A stretch of 54,892 nt of DNA. Origin: Gammaproteobacteria bacterium (GTDB lineage: Bacteria; Pseudomonadota; Gammaproteobacteria; Steroidobacterales; PWYM01). Positions 52,786 through 54,892 of this stretch are shown in pieces (position 1 is the stretch's first letter; each line of letters opens with the position of its first letter). Location of the stretch: positions 1-54,892 of the forward strand of contig RECU01000041.1 of the NCBI GenBank assembly GCA_007693855.1. The letters run 5' to 3'. A model generated the notes under the pieces. That model did no database searches. It was not told where the DNA came from and saw nothing but the letters and a program-made list of their open reading frames with translations. Position numbers and translations under genes: made by a program.

Positions 52786-53195
52786 TCGCACTCGGACTGG
52801 CCCTGTCCATCTTCGGAATTTTCGTGGCGCTGACGGCGATCATGGTCGTGTTCATGGGCACTGAGGGCGCGGCCGTGCCTGCGCTGCTGTCGCCATTGGT
52901 GCTGGGCCTGCCCGCCGTGGTGCTGGTGGCGGTCGCCGTCCTCCGCCGCCACCGCCACCTCGGCGGTCCACTCGCCGCTCTGCGTGCCTGCCCCGGCTGG
53001 CTGATTGCCGCCCTGGCGCTGCTGATGGCCGTGGTGCTGATCGCGGTCCTGGCGATCTGGCTGGCGATCCACTTCAGCGGCGAGCCGCTGCCGCCCCGCT
53101 TCCATCTGCCGGTGCTCGCGCTGGCCGCATTCGTGCTGACCACGGGCCTGTTCTCGGGCCTGATCCAGCTCAAACAACGACAGGACTACGCATGA
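52782..53195 (+). CDS. hypothetical four-span membrane protein
   Basis: A 137-residue protein with about four hydrophobic helices (ALGLALSIFGIFVALTAIMV, LSPLVLGLPAVVLVAVAVL, WLIAALALLMAVVLIAVLAI, LPVLALAAFVLTTGLFSGLI). No family recognised. GTG at 52782 overlaps the DUF2784 stop (GTGA), and its own stop overlaps the DUF427 start (ATGA), so the three are a coupled unit. Confidence 0.65.
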   Translation: MIALGLALSIFGIFVALTAIMVVFMGTEGAAVPALLSPLVLGLPAVVLVAVAVLRRHRHLGGPLAALRACPGWLIAALALLMAVVLIAVLAIWLAIHFSGEPLPPRFHLPVLALAAFVLTTGLFSGLIQLKQRQDYA

Positions 53196-53737
53196 GCCTT
53201 CATCCCCCCGACAGGTTGCGGCGGCTGCTCAGTGCCGGCCTGAAGCCCGACGAGGTGCCAGTGCCCGGCCCCGGGCAGGTCTCGGTATGGGACTATCTAC
53301 GCCCGCCGAAGCTGGTGCCTGAGCCGCGGCGCTTGCGCGTGCAGTTCGCCGGGCAGGTGATCGCCGATACTGCTGAAGGTCTGCAACTTTGCGAGACCGC
53401 CAGCCCGCCCACGTATTATTTCCCGCCGCAGGCCATCGCCGCGGGCGTGCTCGAACCCAGCCGGCACCGCAGCTTGTGCGAATGGAAGGGCCAGGCACGC
53501 TACTTCGATGTGGTGGTGGGCGGTGCCCGCGCACCGAATGCCGCCTGGTGCTACCCGGGTGCCCGTGCGCCGTTCGAGGCCCTCGCCGGCTGGCTCGCCT
53601 TCATGCCCGGCATGATGGAGGCGTGCTACGTCGACGAGGAACAGGCCCGGCCTCAGCCCGGCGGGTTCTACGGTGGCTGGATCACCGATGAGCTGACGGG
53701 GCCGTTCAAGGGAGAGCCGGGGACCCTGCACTGGTAG
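53192..53737 (+). CDS. DUF427 domain protein
   Basis: A 181-residue DUF427 protein. Seen: RRLRVQFAGQVIADTAEGLQ, ASPPTYYFPPQAIAAGVLEP, HRSLCEWKGQARYFDVVVGG, NAAWCYPGARAPFEALAGWL and FMPGMMEACYVDEEQARPQP. Members form a small beta-barrel whose role is not established. The short C-terminal extension ends in GGWITDELTGPFKGEPGTLH. It ends 10 bases before the convergent integron integrase gene, leaving no room for an intrinsic terminator. Confidence 0.85.
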   Translation: MSLHPPDRLRRLLSAGLKPDEVPVPGPGQVSVWDYLRPPKLVPEPRRLRVQFAGQVIADTAEGLQLCETASPPTYYFPPQAIAAGVLEPSRHRSLCEWKGQARYFDVVVGGARAPNAAWCYPGARAPFEALAGWLAFMPGMMEACYVDEEQARPQPGGFYGGWITDELTGPFKGEPGTLHW

Positions 53738-53747
53738 CCTTAACCGC

Positions 53748-54707
53748 TCAGTCTAGGGGGCTGCGCACGCCACGACCGCCGCGATTGAGGACATGGGTGT
53801 AAATCATGGTGGTGGACACGTCGGTATGCCCAAGCAGTTCCTGCACCGTACGGATGTCGTAGCCCGCCTCGAGCAGGTGCGTGGCGAAGCAATGCCGTAA
53901 GGTGTGGCACGATACGGGCTTCGCGATGCCGGCCGCCCGCACGGCTCGCTTTACGGCCCTCTGGATGCCGTCTGGCATGACGTGATGTCGTATCGGCAGG
54001 CCGGTATAGGGTGAGCGACACAGTTTTCTTGCCGGGAAAACGAACTGCCACGGCCACTGACGCGGTGCCTGCGGATACTTTCGGGCCAGCGCGAAGGGCA
54101 GCGACACGCCGGGCTGGTGTTCTTCCAGGTCTTTCTCATGGAGCAGCTTTACCCGGCTCAGCTGGGTACGCAGCGGTGCTTCCATCGACTGCGGCAGGAC
54201 CGTGCGACGATCCTTGTGGCCCTTTCCGTCGCGCACGGTGATCTCGCCGTAACCGAAGTCGATATCCTTTACCCGGAGACGGAGACACTCCGTGACCCGG
54301 AGCCCGGCCCCGTAGAGCAGTCCGCCGATCAGTGCATGCACACCTTCCAGGTTCGCAAGTACCCGCGCGACCTCATCACGCGTGAGCACGACTGGGAGTT
54401 TCTCTGGCCGCTTGGCACGTACCAGATCGTCCAGCCACGGCAGCTCCACCGCCAGTACGTCCCGGTAGAGGAACAGGATGGCCGCCAGCGCCTGATTCTG
54501 CGTTGACGCGGCCACCTTCCTCTCCGTCGCCAGATGATTCAGGAAGGCCTGAACTTCCGGTCCGGACATTTCGCGAGGGTGCCTGCCTTTGTGGTGGCCA
54601 ATGAAACGTCGTATCCAGCCGAGATAGGCCTGCTCGGTACGATAGCTGTAATGTTTGACGCGAATACGCTCCCGCACTGCGTCAACCAGCCGACGTTTTC
54701 GCTGCAT
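53748..54707 (-). CDS. intI: integron integrase, tyrosine recombinase
   Basis: A 319-residue integron integrase. The core-binding domain ([20 protein letters not shown]) precedes the catalytic domain with R137 in [21 protein letters not shown]268 and R271 in [21 protein letters not shown]294 in [14 protein letters not shown] and nucleophile Y303. The integron-specific insert lies between patches II and III (residues about 190-238; [20 protein letters not shown]). It captures and excises cassettes at attI/attC sites. All catalytic residues are intact, so it may be active. A cassette array, if present, lies beyond the right edge. Confidence 0.95.
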   Translation of the reverse strand: MQRKRRLVDAVRERIRVKHYSYRTEQAYLGWIRRFIGHHKGRHPREMSGPEVQAFLNHLATERKVAASTQNQALAAILFLYRDVLAVELPWLDDLVRAKRPEKLPVVLTRDEVARVLANLEGVHALIGGLLYGAGLRVTECLRLRVKDIDFGYGEITVRDGKGHKDRRTVLPQSMEAPLRTQLSRVKLLHEKDLEEHQPGVSLPFALARKYPQAPRQWPWQFVFPARKLCRSPYTGLPIRHHVMPDGIQRAVKRAVRAAGIAKPVSCHTLRHCFATHLLEAGYDIRTVQELLGHTDVSTTMIYTHVLNRGGRGVRSPLD

Positions 54708-54713
54708 AACACC

Positions 54714-54760
54714 ACCACATCCTTGTGTGGTATATCAAATGCCGCGATCAGGTTATTCAA
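54714..54760 (-). promoter_or_regulatory. putative intI promoter and leader hairpin
   Basis: On the minus strand TTGAAT (54760 to 54755) and TGATAT (54737 to 54732) are separated by 17 bases and could drive intI. Directly downstream an inverted repeat, ACCACA-N6-TGTGGT (54714-54731), carries AAGGA, the best ribosome site, in its loop, 13 bases from the ATG. The hairpin could affect start or translation. No clear LexA box (CTGT-N8-ACAG) was found. Confidence 0.35.
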
Positions 54761-54837
54761 AGCGTTCCGGATGTCTCAACCGTCTTATCCCGCAAAAGTG
54801 CAGCAAAACATCACGGCGTTTCGGCCGTCTAATTGTA

Positions 54838-54844
54838 GTTAGCT
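54838..54844 (+). other. possible attI core recombination site
   Basis: GTTAGCT, reading rightwards, resembles the GTTRRRY core where cassettes are inserted, with one deviating base. It lies 131 bases upstream of the intI start and points away from it, as attI does. The window ends 48 bases later, so the first attC cannot be seen. Confidence 0.35.
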
Positions 54845-54892
54845 TTCAGGGTGCTTGCATTGCACGCAGTGCCACTTTAGTATCACTGTATG

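Overview
The window reads as a chromosomal segment of a GC-rich gammaproteobacterium. Support comes from the gene neighbourhoods (dprA-smg-topA-tsaC-hemF; def-fmt-rsmB-DUF4390-ntrYX; prlC-xth; priA-argS-SPOR), a three-gene pntA1-pntA2-pntB transhydrogenase operon, and the protein sequences themselves. Oxygen-dependent HemF and a magnesium-type HemB point to an aerobic or facultative organism. A Chromatiales/Ectothiorhodospiraceae-like or Xanthomonadales-related lineage is my guess, not something the sequence proves. No rRNA, tRNA, CRISPR array, transposase or phage gene was recognised.

Layout. 1-0.7 kb: a vapBC-like toxin-antitoxin pair. 0.9-2.7 kb: a basic H1-like protein and a small leftward cluster of unrecognised membrane and XRE-type proteins, including a 38-residue TTG-start candidate. 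2.7-4.8 kb: flavin reductase, CPXCG protein, PQQ-type sugar dehydrogenase lipoprotein. 4.8-8.7 kb (leftward): PDE-like HD hydrolase, exonuclease III, oligopeptidase A. 8.8-12 kb: gorA, hemB, aroE. 12-24.2 kb (leftward): OB-like lipoprotein, Lpd-like flavoprotein, secreted subtilase, hemF, tsaC, topA, smg, dprA, LysM protein. 24.5-31.5 kb (rightward): def, fmt, rsmB, DUF4390, ntrY, ntrX. 31.5-37.7 kb (leftward): cytochrome b561-cytochrome c fusion, SPOR protein, argS, priA. 37.7-38.0 kb: an AT-rich intergenic patch with DnaA-box-like sequences. 38.0-39.8 kb: an ECF sigma factor with three nested, overlapping partner genes. 39.8-42.6 kb (leftward): pnt operon. 42.7-50 kb: HNH nuclease coupled to a 5'-3' exonuclease, orphan hybrid histidine kinase, Dcp-like M3 peptidase, alpha/beta hydrolase. 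50-51.9 kb (leftward): double-VOC protein, ferrochelatase. 52-53.7 kb: cupin, DUF2784, membrane protein, DUF427. 53.7 kb to the end: a divergent integron integrase with a putative attI; any cassette array would start just past the right edge.

How the genes work together. Most of the segment is housekeeping: haem synthesis (hemB, hemF, hemH), start and maturation of translation (def, fmt, rsmB, tsaC, argS), DNA topology, uptake and repair (topA, dprA, priA, xth), redox balance (gorA, pntAB, Lpd-like), and peptide turnover (two M3 peptidases, one secreted subtilase). Genes are packed tightly: many same-strand neighbours overlap as ATGA, GTGA or TGATG, and four convergent pairs overlap at their 3' ends.

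The less ordinary parts are the NtrX-like regulator with a degenerate ATPase core, the sigma-factor cassette with DUF3619-like and DUF3106-like partners, an intrinsic terminator almost touching the topA start codon, the DnaA-box cluster beside priA, and the integron platform at the right edge. All assignments come from reading motifs by eye; no database search was possible.
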